Part shown: positions 23,269-34,868 of the stretch, in pieces
How positions within the stretch are numbered: the first letter of the stretch is position 1
Layout: each line of letters begins with the position of its first letter
NCBI GenBank assembly: GCA_028455995.1
Contig: JABELC010000009.1
Span: 248,001 to 312,000, forward strand
Source of the DNA: Scleromitrula shiraiana
Lineage: Eukaryota > Ascomycota > Leotiomycetes > Helotiales > Sclerotiniaceae
DNA: 64,000 nucleotides
Reading direction: 5' to 3'
Notes under the pieces: model-generated
Told to the model about the DNA's origin: nothing
The model's database searches: none
What the model saw: the letters and a program-made list of their open reading frames with translations, nothing else
Made by a program: the position numbers and the translations under genes

Positions 23269-24703
23269 ATGGCTGATTTACTTACTACAAAACTAAACCC
23301 TGAAACCCATCTAATTCTTGTAGGTTATTCAAATTCAAATATCTAAAGTTAAGCCATATCCGACAACTTACTAACCACATCATATCAATAGGATCAACCA
23401 CTTCTCAAATTACCATTCGAACTTATGAACAAGAACCGCAAATTCGTTCAAACCAACATCGAGAGAGAAAGTAATGCTGTTAAGATTTCTCTACGAGATA
23501 CCGCAAATGCCTCATTGAATGCGAACGCATCTCCAGATGATGTCCTTAAGAATGTCGACTCTATGTTAGCACGAATGAGAGGGTTGAAAAGAAAACTTAT
23601 AACCTCCGCAGAGGAAGAGAAAAGATTACAACAACAATCCTATAGTAGGATAAAACATCTTGGTTCTTTATATGAAATGAAAAGCTTGGATGATGTGAAG
23701 TATGAGGAATGGAGTCGAACTAGATTAGATCGATTATTAGTAGATTACCTACTTCGAAATGGATATAAGGAAAGTGCTACAGGATTGGCAAAAGAAAAGG
23801 ATATTGGACAACTAGTAGATGTGGAAACTTTTGTACAAATGAGTAGGATAAGGGATAGTTTATGCAAAGGTAGAGTAGCTGAGGCATTGGCTTGGTGTTT
23901 GGAAAATAAGAGGGAACTTAGGAAAATGGAGGTAAGAGTTTATGACATGCCTCTTCTTACAGATCCCATGTGTTAACAATTTTATCTAGAGTAACCTTGA
24001 GTTTATGCTCCGTTTTCAACAATATATTGAGCTAGTACGAACACGAGATCAACGGGATGCGACAAAAGTTCCAGAGTTAATCGCACATGCAAGGAAATAT
24101 CTCATACCATATAAAGAACAGTATCCAAAAGAAGTAAATCAAATCGGTGGACTATTGGCATTCGAACCAAATACACGAGTAAATGCTTATAATGTAAGTT
24201 ATCCATACATCTCATTACCCCTCTTGAAAGATGTTCAAATGACTAACAAAACCCCCTCAAAATAGGAACTCTACAGCCCAACCCGTTGGACCGAACTCGC
24301 CAAAATCTTCACCGAAACCCACAACACACTCCTTGGACTCCCCCCAATCCCCCTCCTCCACATCGCCCTCAGCGCCGGCCTCTCCGCCCTCAAAACTCCC
24401 ACCTGCCACTCCTCCCACATCTCTTCCATCTCGCCCACCTCCTCCTCCTCGCTCACCACCTCCGTCTGTCCCATCTGTAGCACCGAGCTAAACGATCTGG
24501 CACGCAACGTCCCCTATGCGCATCATACGAAAAGTCACGTGGAGAATGATTTACTACTCCTTCCGAATCGGTATGTATATGGACTGGAACGGTTGGAGGA
24601 ACATGGGAGGAAGGCGGGACTGGATACGGAAATTTGGGTTAAGGATTTGAGGACGGGGGAGGTGTTTGAGAGGGGGGCATGTAGGAAGGTTTTTATTTCT
24701 TAG
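23269..24703 (+). CDS. FYV10: FYV10/GID9 (MAEA-type) subunit of the GID/CTLH E3 ubiquitin ligase
   Basis: Four exons (23269-23319, 23392-23931, 23990-24193 and 24266-24703) join in phase 0 at every junction and give 410 residues, the usual length for the family. A LisH motif sits near residue 115-150 (EWSRTRLDRLLVDYLLRNGY). It is followed by CTLH (ETFVQMSRIRDSLCKGRVAE...) and CRA segments. A C-terminal GID-type RING starts near residue 332: CPICSTELNDLARNVPYAHH, then KSHVENDLLLLPNRYVYG. In yeast, Gid9/Fyv10 pairs with Gid2 in the ligase that marks fructose-1,6-bisphosphatase and other gluconeogenic enzymes for degradation (established). The introns are 72, 58 and 72 nt with GT-AG ends. The last exon is clearly more GC-rich at codon third positions than the first three. 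Confidence 0.93.
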
Positions 24704-25144
24704 ATTTTTAATTTGATTACTTATCTTTCTGAATTGTCTTTATCTTGATTTCTCTCCATCTTGTGCTTCAAATTGGTCTTAATTGAGCGAGCGAGCGAGC
24801 GAGCCAGTCGGCACAGCAAAAAGAAGGTGGGTACAACGAATGAACGAATGAACGAACGAACGAACGGAACGGAACGGGACGCCAAAAAAATCGGACCGCA
24901 GTGGACCGCAGTGGACCCTCACTCTATCAACTATCAACTATGAACTCCACTCACCCATTCATTACCCAATCATCAATATCACTAGTATCACCAATATCAT
25001 CAATACCCAACCGCACCTAACATAACATAAACATAACATAAACATAAAAAAATAAAAATAAAAATATAAACCCATTTAACCCCCCCGCCCCGCATCACCA
25101 TTACCATCAAACTACACCAAACCAATCCAAATCACACAAAATCA
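24704..25144. other. Short intergenic spacer with GAGC and GAAC repeats
   Basis: GAGC tandem units near 24787-24802 and GAAC/GAAT units near 24838-24870 precede A-rich DNA leading to the tRNA gene. No coding frame was seen. Confidence 0.55.
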
Positions 25145-25282
25145 TCTCCCGTGGCGCAATTGGCTAGCGCGTTCGACTGTTATAATGGTTGTTTTCCTTG
25201 TCTGACCTGGTCTCCTCTGGGTTTGGGTATGCAATCGTTAGGCGGTATCGAGAGGTTGTAAGTTCAAGCCTTACCGGGAGAG
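25145..25282 (+). tRNA. tRNA-Asn (anticodon GTT) with a 64-nt intron
   Basis: The cloverleaf is read directly. The acceptor stem TCTCCCG (25145-25151) pairs perfectly with CGGGAGA (25275-25281). The D stem is GCGC/GCGC. The anticodon stem TTCGA (25172-25176) pairs with TCGAG (25248-25252). The T arm GTAAG-TTCAAGC-CTTAC is perfect. The anticodon loop is CT-GTT-A, with the anticodon at 25179-25181, interrupted after position 37 by an intron at 25183-25246; A at 25247 completes the loop. The mature molecule would be 74 nt including discriminator G25282. The A-box (TGGCGCAATTGG) and B-box are present, and runs of T from about 25318 could terminate Pol III. A reading as Ile(TAT) needs a distorted loop and is less likely. 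Confidence 0.85.
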
Positions 25283-28200
25283 AGAGAGTGTGTGTGTGTG
25301 TGGGATTGGATTGTTTGTTTTTTTGGTTTTTTTTGGGATGGGGGGGTTTTTTTTGGGGGGGGGGGGGATATTTATTTTATGTTTTATATGTTTTTTATAT
25401 GTTAAGCATTGAGTTTAATGGTATGGTATGGTATGGTATAGTATGGTATGGTATGGAACAGTTTGCATGGTTTTTGTATATGGAAAGTGTGATTGTGATT
25501 GTGATTGCACTGGCTCAGCTGGTTGGATGGGTTTGCTTGCTTGCTTGTTTGTTTGTTTGCTAGTTTGATATATATGATCACTTCTTACATTTCCACTCAT
25601 TTCATTTCATTATATATTCTAATATTCTAATATTCTACTATGTGCTTACTATCATCATTTTATTCACTTTATTCATTCATTTATCTAGATACTAGTATGA
25701 TATTTTTTTTTCTGAATTCTTTTTGTTTTTTTTTTTTCTTTCTTTTGCTTTGCTTTTGCTTTGCTTTGCTTTGCTTTGCTTTGCTTTTGTTGACTACTAA
25801 CTAGTATTTTGTATGCGTGTTTAGGTGATGTGTTTTTATTTACTTGGTGCTTTATCTTGATTTGACTTGATTCGACTTGACTTGTCTATATTTCAAATGC
25901 TCTCCACAGTTCTACAGTACGGTATAAGAGACTTGGACGAGATGGGTACTAGTAGAAGCATGGGCTGAGTAATGTCGGTTGATGGATTAGCGAACTTGAA
26001 GAAGGGAGAGAGGAGAGAGGAGAGGAAAGGGGAAAGGGATATAAGTAGAGTAAGAGTAAGAGTAAGAGTAAGAGTAAGAGTAAGAGTAAGAGTAAGAGTA
26101 AGAGTAAGAGTAAGAGTAAGAGTAAGAGTAAGAGTAAGAGTAAGAGTAAGAGTAAGAGTAAGAGTAAGAGTAAGAGAATAAAATAAATACAAATAAAAAT
26201 ACAAATAAAAATAAAAATATGAAAATACTAGTATCTATTCGAAACTTGACCTTGAAGGTATAAATAAATACCGAGAACAAAAATGTGCATATCTAGTTAG
26301 TGCCGGGAAGTTGATGGCGATGGAGGGGTGTGATGGGGTGGGTGTGATGGGAAGGGAAGAGTGAAATGTGGAGATGGGGAAAGGAGAGGGGGGGGAAAGT
26401 AGTAGTAAAGGATGTAGAAGAAATCTAAGTTGAGATTAAGTGGATTGGATTTGATTGGGAGATTGTGGGGTGATGAGGTGTTATTTTGCTGGATCGATGA
26501 TTAATCGGGGAGGTGAATGGGGTTGGAATGAAATGGATTGGGATGGATTGGAATGTATTGTTTGGTTTATCCGGATGGGAAGATGGATGGATGGATAGGT
26601 TTGGGAGACAGAAGATTCTAAGGAGGGAAAGTTGGTGGGGATTCGGTGGGAGAAGGAGAAGGAGAAGGAGAAGGAAGGAGAAGAAGAGGAGAGTGGGGAT
26701 GGAGAGAGGGAATGAGAGTGGGGAGATTAGTGTGGACAGGGAGAGTGTTCTAAGGAAGAAGAATGCGCAGCTGAGATTGAGGAGTGGAGGGATTCGGAGG
26801 AGGAATTCGGAGAAGGTAGAAAGTAGGAAGATAGGTGAGGGGAGGGATATAAAAGGATTGGTGTGGAATGAAAATGTAACATATAGGTATGGATGATAAG
26901 AGAGAGGGGGATGGAAAATAGGCAGAGGAAATATGAAGTAGCGAAAATGAAGTGGAAGGTTAGAAATGGATTATTGGAATAATATTTTAGATAGTTGATT
27001 TAATTCGCCGATAATAGGTGATGGGTATAAGACTATGAGTGTTTGAACTCACAAGTGGGTTTTTGGTATAAACTTTTTACTTTTTATGTTATCCTTATGT
27101 ATGCCGTTGAATTTGTGGATAGGTAATACTGTAATCCACGAGGAAGTAGATATATGCTAGCTTTGTGGAGTGTATAGAAAGGTAGTTTAGAGCCAGTAGG
27201 GAATGTGAGCGAAAATTTGTTATTGATTATGATAAGATGTGATGTGTTCACTATAGGTAATTTGATATTTGAATAACTTCATCTCATTCACTTACGAGAA
27301 AATCTTGATTTATTTACTGTCATGATTAAAATATCTGAATTAGGCTGAAGTTAGACTTCATTGTCCTTATATTCAACTATCTACTTAAAAACCTAACATA
27401 AGACTTTTATTCAGATTATGAGGAAGATGGCAAAATTTCGAGCCTCTAAACATAAAAATTAATAATCTAGCAAAACAACGTAAATTTAGCTATTGTACGA
27501 ATAATTCTCTAACGAAAAACTCAGCACTATGTTCACTGGTATAAATTTTCTACCACCATGAAAGTTCAAACCAGGGTATCAACTTGATGACTATTCTCGT
27601 TCTAGATATATGAAAATTACATACTGAGTTCTTATGAATTCTAGTACTTGCACTCAAAGCATGAAACTCGGTACTAAATTTTATATTGAATAGGAGCCTA
27701 ACTAATTTCTCATTCTGTAAACCATCTTACCTTACCCCAACTTCCCCTGAAAGTTCTAGCGACGTAAAAAGTCTTAACACACCGCATGAGCTAAATTAGT
27801 TCCGTGAAATATTCCAATGGCAAATAAATTTCTTTCCTTGTGCAACTTTAATTCTATCTGAATTATCTCGGCCTTAATTTTGATTGTTAACATGGAAAAT
27901 AAAACGATGGATAGGAGATTTATTTAGAATTAAGGATAAGATGATTACAGAAAGGAGTTTGTATGTTGAGCTTGGATTAGTCAGCCATCAAGAGACTCTT
28001 CAGATCGCTGTCGCTCCTTAACTTTAGAATAACAACAGTAATAATACTACCTAAATCCGATTTCACTCTATATTTTCTTACGCGATGATATATTCAGACT
28101 AATTAATAAATAGTGAAGTAAACATATCATATATTTTTCAAGATTGAAATAAATTATGTACCTAAGATTAGCAGTCGTAGCACAATTAGCCAATATACAC

Positions 28201-29279
28201 CGCCATCATCGTTTTACAAGTTAACAGCATCAGCCACCACCACAACAGTATAGCCGCACAACAATCAACGTTCTAACTTCCACATTTTGGATAGAAATTC
28301 CTTTGCCAGGTTCTGTAAATAGTTTCTGTATATTGTAGAGGAGTCTATCAGTATTAGATAATGCCTTGTAATGTTTCTACTCTCCTTAGAAAAGACTAAT
28401 GTTTTTCCGCTACATCATTTGGATGTAATTATCCCTCGAGATTTCCTCATATAATTACCAATCAAATATCTATTTCCCACACCATCTTCTTCAGTAGATA
28501 TGTTCTCTGGTCTCTGTATTTAGTATTGTATATTTGAGCTCAAGTTTGGGGTCGGAAAATACATTCATCCGTCTAAACGACGAGGCATAATCTGTGTTGT
28601 TACGGTATTTATTCTAAAATGATCTAAAGAAAAATTATGAATGAAGATGGAAGCTACAGCAAGGGGGGAAGCAAATATGTATATCTCAAGTTTACAGCAG
28701 CGAGCAATGTCCCAGTCAACTGTTCCCATTGCAAGTTTTCTAGCAGTCAATACTGTGAGAGTAAACCGACGGTTCAACCCGTTACTAAACATGCGGTTTC
28801 GCAGTTATTGCCGGATCCTACTTCTAGTCGGGATAATGGGGCGGTGGTAGGTGGCTTCTAATATTGCTAATATTTTGGCGGCGGGTAGTAAGATGGTGAC
28901 TTCTATGAGGAAAAGTGGGTAGGTGATTAAATAGAGAGATGAAGAGATGGTTGATGGTTGATGCTAGGTTGTTCGGTGGAGAGAATGGGGTGGTTAGGGA
29001 TGGATTGAAGTGTGGAGAGCTTTTACATAGAATTGATTATAGATATATCTCTTCTCTAAAGATATTACTGGTGGAGATTGTGAGATGTTTTCGCCGCCAT
29101 CTCACTCCTCTTAAATAATAAGATGACAGATAAAGACTCCTACAAAGTACAAAACTTTCATGACATCTCAAAAGAAAAACTAATCGCAAGGCCTGACGTC
29201 TTAGAGGGAAAATGAGATGTTAAATTCGTCAATGGTAATCACCAAATATTCGAAGTTACATTTCTTGATCTAACCCTAT
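25283..29279. other. Gene-free stretch rich in simple repeats
   Basis: It begins with T/G homopolymer runs, GGTAT repeats (about 25421-25456) and GCTTT repeats (about 25747-25790), then the GTAAGA array at 26050-26176 and purine-rich DNA at 26330-26900. From 27 to 29.2 kb it is plain AT-rich sequence. A 127-codon plus-strand frame at 26513-26896 encodes Arg/Gly/Trp-rich low-complexity sequence and is not credible as a gene. Confidence 0.55.
26050..26176 (+). repeat. (GTAAGA)21 hexanucleotide microsatellite
   Basis: Twenty-one perfect GTAAGA units are seen directly. It makes long Arg-Val or Leu-Thr open frames in several phases, which are artefacts of the repeat. Each unit resembles a 5' splice donor. 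Confidence 0.95.
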
Positions 29280-29942
29280 CTAATTTCCTCCATCGACACA
29301 AGCTGCCCGATCAACAAGAATCCTCTTTCTAGTGATGAAAGTCTCCCAGTACTGTTCCGTCTCATAGAGATCCTCTGATTCACCTTTTGCTTTCAAACAC
29401 TGCCTCCCACAAGCACGAGGATTGCCTCTATGAACAAAAATTCCACGTGGACAGGTATAAACCTGTCTGGACTTGACGCACGGATGAAACAAATCCATCA
29501 AATCTGCACCTTCAAGTTCACACTTCGAGATATCCACCTCAAGAATATCATACTCAATTTTCACCGCCTGAAGATATCTCTTCTCCTGCAACCAGACTTC
29601 CAGTCGTGAAATTTGAAAATATTTCGCCTCTTCGAGAAGTAAAGTGTATAAAGCGTGATCGTGGCCTTTCAAGTTATCGTAGAAAATAGGAAGTACACCT
29701 CGTCGAAGATAACGCAGGATGTGACCGAAGAGTTCAGGATCCGCATCGATAAAATAAGAACCGTCGTCTCTCATGTTATCCCAGCGTCCCGAAAATAACG
29801 ACGCGAAGAAAGGGCTCTCGATCGTCAGAGTATCTGCTCTAGTTGTGAATCTGCGTTCTCCCACTTGAAGATTGATGATCAAATCTCCTGTTAAAGCAGA
29901 AGGAGATTGTTCGTGTGAATCGGAAACGTCGGGAGATGACAT
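29280..29942 (-). CDS. BTB/POZ (T1, KCTD-like) domain protein
   Basis: A single exon of 220 residues with no intron needed. The T1-type BTB fold covers about residues 20-120: LIINLQVGERRFTTRADTLT, ESPFFASLFSGRWDN, GSYFIDADPELFGHILRYLR, then EEAKYFQISRLEVWL. This order (VGG-like strand, SPFF helix, DADP turn, LRYLR helix, EAKYF helix) is typical of potassium-channel-tetramerisation/KCTD domains (established). The C-terminal hundred residues hold seven cysteines and no domain I know. KCTD-type proteins often oligomerise and some act as Cullin-3 adaptors; that role is inference here. The ATG at 29942 begins the frame and sits just before the domain. The coding sequence is flanked on both sides by long non-coding DNA. 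Confidence 0.85.
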   Translation of the reverse strand: MSSPDVSDSHEQSPSALTGDLIINLQVGERRFTTRADTLTIESPFFASLFSGRWDNMRDDGSYFIDADPELFGHILRYLRRGVLPIFYDNLKGHDHALYTLLLEEAKYFQISRLEVWLQEKRYLQAVKIEYDILEVDISKCELEGADLMDLFHPCVKSRQVYTCPRGIFVHRGNPRACGRQCLKAKGESEDLYETEQYWETFITRKRILVDRAACVDGGN

Positions 29943-30214
29943 CTTGAATGTATTGGATTGATGGGATTGAAATCGATCGTCTATGTAGACTTCATTATTA
30001 AATATTAGTGGGAAAACTCAAGATTGAGAAGAAAAATATTACTTACTAGTTTCTTGCCCAGGATGGAAAGTATCTGAGGAGCTTTATCATTTACAAATTT
30101 CAACACAAGATTTTACTGGCATAAGGAGAACTAGGCAGGTATTTATACCTAAAAAGAACCGAGAATTTTGGAACATATCAATCAATGAATTGATCAACTT
30201 CTATATGACAAACG

Positions 30215-30309
30215 AACAGTTTGCTTTGAAGAAGCAAACTTGTAAATTTTGCCAGGAATCCTTTTTGTGGGGGTTGTTTGCGTTTGAGTATTACAAACGC
30301 CAGACTGTT
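30215..30309. other. Nested inverted repeats (branched hairpin)
   Basis: An outer pair AACAGT (30215-30220)/ACTGTT (30304-30309) encloses two perfect hairpins: AGTTTGCTT/AAGCAAACT (30218-30240, 5-base loop) and GCGTTTG/CAAACGC (30280-30300, 7-base loop). The stems are seen directly. Function is unknown. Confidence 0.5.
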
Positions 30310-32436
30310 CCGGATCATTCATCAACGAGCGCTCTATTGATCAAGATTGCTGAATGCGTGAAATCGAATCTGAACGGGGTGGTTGATTTAGAATTCTTTA
30401 TTTCATTCGCTAATATTATTAAATTCTTGAATCGGCATTTTAATCGCCAATAACGACAACTTGAACTTGAACGTACATTTCATTTTTAACTAATTTTTAA
30501 TATCAATTCAAATTCTAATTTTAATTCTAATAGTATAAATAAATAAAATATCATATTATAAAAAGATATCTTTAAATTCACTTACTATATATGAATTAGA
30601 TAAATAAGCTTATTCGACAATTATAAATCAATTAACACTGACCAGGAAGACTATAGTAGTTAGCATTTGAAGGCTCATCGATGATCAATAAGTCCGAGTC
30701 GGCCGATTCATTCACAAATACAAATGAGATCATGATATTAACGAACCGTCCGGCCGGAACAAAGCTAATAATCGCATCGCGGTCTCTGCCGTATTTATTA
30801 ATGAATCGAAATATAATTACAAAAAGAACAAGAACATACTATATATCTAATAGATATAACTTAATGAGATATAAATGATATAAGTTTGATAATTACTTAC
30901 TTCATGACTTCTATTATTTAATTTATAGTATCTTGACTGCGATGAGTACTAATAAACCAATAATGAATTTTATTTTATACTGAAGATTAGGATAGCTACT
31001 GTATGGATGAATGCATGAGTGCATGATGCGTAATGGGTTGTTTGATATTATTGTCAAGCAAACAATATAGAAATAAATATATATATATATGTATATACTA
31101 TTTGCCTTGTATGACCGTCAGGACGGATAGATGCATGCATACATATCATATCATATCATATGACAGCGTACCCACTGGCATAACCGTTGAACGAAGGATA
31201 ATCAATCAGTCGATGTTTCATTTTCGATATTGAGGGGATAGATGGAATAGCTATATTTCTATATATCTATTTCTATTTCTATATGCTATTTCTATTTCTA
31301 TTTCTATTTCCCCCCCCCCCCAAGAAAACTAGCGAGAGAGAGGTAGTACCAAGTTGTATCAACTTAGAAAGCAACCTAGCATAATTCTACGAGGTTTTGA
31401 ATAATCATCATGTAAAGTTTGATTTGCTTTGGATCTATATTGTGGGCTCATCATGGAATGTATTGATATTGTTTTAAACGGCAAATACTCTATATATATA
31501 TTGACTACTAGTAATAGAAAGAATAAAAATAAAAATAAACGAGGGATCATTGTCTAACGAGAAGGCGTGCTGGAATTAATTAACTAGTAGCTAGTAATTA
31601 ATTAGCAATAGAGGTAGAGTTAGGACTAGAACTACTAGTAGGACTAGAGATACAGTTAGGACTAGAACTAGCGATGGATGGGATTAGAAGTAATTAATTC
31701 CCGTTAATAAGTCAAACTAAATCAAGCTAAACTAAGCTAAGCTAAGTTAATACAAAGAATTTAAATAATCTAGATTAAATTAACTAACAATTAAAAAACA
31801 ACAACTTGAATTAACAATTAAGAAATAAGAATTAAGAAATAACTACATCAATCAATCAATCAATCTATAGATGCCAGTGATCTAACTTGAATGACTATCT
31901 AGTTTTAAATTATTACTAGTAGAGCAAATAATAGATACCAGTAGTAAATAATAAATAGTAGATTCTTAAAGTAAAAATCTCGATTTTGCAGAAAATTAAA
32001 AATTGAAAATTTTGATTTTGATTTTATGATGAAGAATGAAATACATAGATATATCATGATAGATAGATAGAAATCATTAAAATTAAATATTCAAAATTGA
32101 ATATTACATATACTAGTATATAATAATTTAGATTTTATCAATACAGTCTCATTATATTGTTCTTCTTTATCTTCGTCTTCATCTTGACTATCCCTATCAA
32201 CCCCCATACATATATATACATACACACAACCAAATAAACAAACAAACAAACAAATAAATAACCCCATCATATATATATCAACACAAATATAAATACAAAT
32301 ATAAATACATAATCCATTCTTCTTCATCTTCCAGCCACCCAAGAAAAAAACCCCCCAAAAGTTTATCAAACTGTATAGCGTGTGAAATTATATAAGATAG
32401 AAGATAGAAGATGACAACGCTGAAATATCGCATTAA

Positions 32437-32612
32437 TAATAATATAATAATAACATAGTAATAACATAATAATAACAATAACATAGTAATAACATAATAA
32501 TAACATAATAATAACATAATAATAACAATAACATAGTAATAACATAATAATAACATAATAATAACAATAACATAATAATAACATAATAATAACATAATAA
32601 TAACAACATAAT
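32437..32612. repeat. AATAACATAAT-type tandem repeat
   Basis: A run of ATAATAACA and ATAGTAACA words of mixed 9- and 12-bp periods. It produces Tyr/Leu/Val-rich frames on the minus strand that are repeat artefacts. Confidence 0.85.
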
Positions 32613-32746
32613 AATAAACAAGGGGTATAAACTTCATCTTCCATCTTCCATCTTCCATCTCTCCTCACACACACATCCCCACGACCACCACCTACTCATC
32701 CACCAACTCATCCACCCCCTCTTCATCCACCCACTCAACACCCAAC

Positions 32747-34868
32747 CTACCCCCTCCTACTAGAAATCGTAGCCAACGGGTCTCCAAGAGTATACTGATA
32801 TTGACCCGTATGATCCGGGTCCTGATACGTATCTTGAGAAATACCCGAATCCAATCTCTCTTCTTCTTCTGCTTCTTCTTCTTCTCCTTCTTCTTCTTCT
32901 GCATTCGAAATGGTGGCTGGGTATGAGATTTCGGGGTCGGGGACTTGGATGTCTAGCTGTTGGGGGAGGGTTTGTTAGTGGTTTTTTCTGTTTGGGAGGG
33001 AGGGAGGGGGATGAGAGTATGGGGGGATGGGAGTATGGGGGGATGAGAGTATGGGGGGATGGGAGTATGAGGGGATGGGAATATGGGGGGATGGGTGTAT
33101 TGGGGGACGGGAGTATGGGGGGATGGGTGTATTGGGGGATGGGAGTATTGGGGGATGGGATAGAGTTAATGAAGAAGATACGTATGCGAAAAACGTAGGA
33201 AGAGAAGAGAAAAAAAGAGAGAAAAAAAAAACATACATTCATATACCCCGTCCTCCTCAAACTAACAATTCTCGGCGCCGCTCCACCAGCACCCCCCTTA
33301 CCACCACCACTACACCTCCCCTCCATCTCCCTATTCCAATCCTCCACCCACCTCTCCACCTTATCCAACCGTCCCTTCACCCCCGTCCACCCTAGATCAT
33401 CCCAAACCCAACCCGTAAGCAATCCCATCCCCGCATCGAATAAATTCCTCCACCCCCACGGATTAAACGCCGGTATCAACTCTTCATTAATCTTCTCAAT
33501 GACCCGTCGAAATTCCTGCTCCGATACCCCCGCCGGATCCAATATCTCCGGGTACAGATTTGAGAAGGTAGGCGCCAGATCACCTTCTAGCATCCAATCG
33601 CGACGGATGCGGATAATACGTGTGGTTTGGTAGAGGGGAGAGGAGAGAGGAACGTGCGGGTTCATGTGTGGAAAGCAGGGATGATGGGGGCCCCATTCTT
33701 CATTTTCGTCACCTTCTGCTGGTTCGATGCCGATGATTGATGAGCCGTTGGAAGTTATGGTGGGATTGAGACCGCCCGGTAATGAGATGTTGGATTCGTT
33801 GGGGTGGGGATTATGCGAGGCGGATGAGATGTTGTAGAGACCTAAGGTAGCGGGACCGCGCTCGAGATCGCTGGACATTTTTTGCTTGTTGTAGTCGAAT
33901 GAGATGCCGGATGTGGGTGTTGGGGTGATTTGTCTACCTTCACCGGTTAATCGCGCTAATGTTGTATCTAAAGTGACCACTGGTTCTTCCTCTTCTACTG
34001 CTTTTCCTTTTCCCTTATCGAGTTTTGGGGTGGTGGGTGTAATAGTAAGAGGGGATTCACCACTCTTTCGACTTCGCGCAAGATCGATACTGACAGTTCG
34101 AGGTAAGGAGATACGATGCGAACCTAACGAACTCCCACTCCTATCAATTTGTAAACTAGCTCTCGTAGAAGCAGAATGTCTCTGTTGTCTCTGTTCCGGT
34201 AACGTCAACAATGGGTAATCACCCCCTGCAGCAGCTCCCTCTCTCGGTTTCGATATATCAGGATGTTGAAGCGGAATCGCTATTATAGGTCTATCTTCCG
34301 GCGGAGAATGAAGTCGTTTCGGAGTCGATGGATATGCTCTCGGGGTTGAATTTGTAGGATTCCACAATCGAGATGAGTTTGGTCTTAAAGATCTACCACT
34401 TGTAATACTACCGGATCCAGCGCGTGGTCTTGCACTAAATGGGCTTTGAAACGGTTCGATATTGGGCGCAACAGAGGTAGGAATCGAGGTTGTAGCAAAT
34501 TGTAAAGCGTTTCTCCAACTCCACCTTGTAGGGGTAGTTATTCTAACTTGTGGTTGATCGGTATTGGTTGTTGAGTGATGAATTGATGACGATGGATATG
34601 TAGGTTGATGTGAAGGGGATGGAATTCTAGAATTTCCAATTGTCACAGTCGCGGTCGCGGTCGCAGTTCCAGTTGTAGAGGATGGATGAGGTGGAGGAGG
34701 AGGAGGGGCATTTGCTCGATGATTTTTCGTGGTTCCTGTTCCTATGGTGGTTGAAGGATTGATTGTCGGTAGGGTTTTTGCGTGAGATGCCGTTTGAAAG
34801 GAAGCTTCGCGACCAATTTTTTGGTCGCCTCTATTTGTAACAAGCACTTTTGATGTAAAACTTTTAGA
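32747..34868 (-). CDS. ERF4: ERF4-type palmitoyltransferase accessory subunit (5' end unresolved)
   Basis: The main exon is open from just after a TAA (about 34869-34871) to 33237. A 280-nt intron (33236-32957) follows, then a last exon 32956-32747. The first 350 residues are Ser/Pro/Thr-rich and probably disordered. The conserved ERF4/GOLGA7 domain follows: RIIRIRRDWMLEGDLAPTFS, NLYPEILDPAGVSEQEFRRV, NEELIPAFNPWGWRNLFDAG, and GWVWDDLGWTGVKGRLDKVE. The tail after the intron is acidic (LDIQVPDPEISYP, then Glu-rich). In yeast Erf4 binds the DHHC enzyme Erf2 at the ER to palmitoylate Ras (established). There is no in-frame ATG before the codon for KQKMSS, deep in the protein, so an upstream exon must supply the start. 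I could not place it; a 60-codon ATG frame at 35268-35086 is one candidate. Three hairpins lie in the presumed leader at 34809-34975. Confidence 0.85.
33009..33160 (-). repeat. 16-bp G-rich minisatellite inside the ERF4 intron
   Basis: About nine units of a GGATGGGAGTATGGGG-type 16-mer on the plus strand (C-rich in the transcript). It fills half of the intron. Repeated runs of four to six G make quadruplex formation on the non-transcript strand possible. Confidence 0.85.

Larger units (their letters stand above)
29943..32746. other. AT-rich intergenic DNA with hairpins and microsatellites
   Basis: The first 200 bases probably hold the BTB gene promoter. A nested inverted-repeat structure lies at 30215-30309. 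Simple sequence follows: ATATC units near 31143-31160, TTTCTA units near 31257-31310 ending in a run of C, CTAAG/GACTAG words near 31610-31745, and a TAATAACA array at about 32437-32612. An 87-codon plus-strand frame at 30190-30453 overlaps the hairpins and has no recognisable motif; I give it low weight. Confidence 0.5.

Noticed and set aside
25145..25282. Reading the tRNA as Ile(TAT)
   Set aside because: The sequence TATAA is present, but using it as the anticodon gives an oversized loop. GTT fits a seven-base loop with a 37/38 intron.
25893..26280. Open frames of Leu-Thr, Arg-Val and Ser-Tyr dipeptides
   Set aside because: Artefacts of the GTAAGA hexamer array, open in several phases.
26513..26896. 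127-codon plus-strand frame rich in Arg and Glu
   Set aside because: It arises from purine-rich low-complexity DNA (GGAGAA repeats) and has no domain.
32278..32674. Tyr/Leu/Val-rich minus-strand frames looking like membrane proteins
   Set aside because: They translate the AATAACA repeat array in three phases.
32760..33235. Continuation of the ERF4 frame through Pro/Ser/Ile repeats and poly-Arg
   Set aside because: This is intron sequence (the minisatellite) and then the last exon read in the wrong frame. Splicing 33236-32957 restores a sensible acidic tail.
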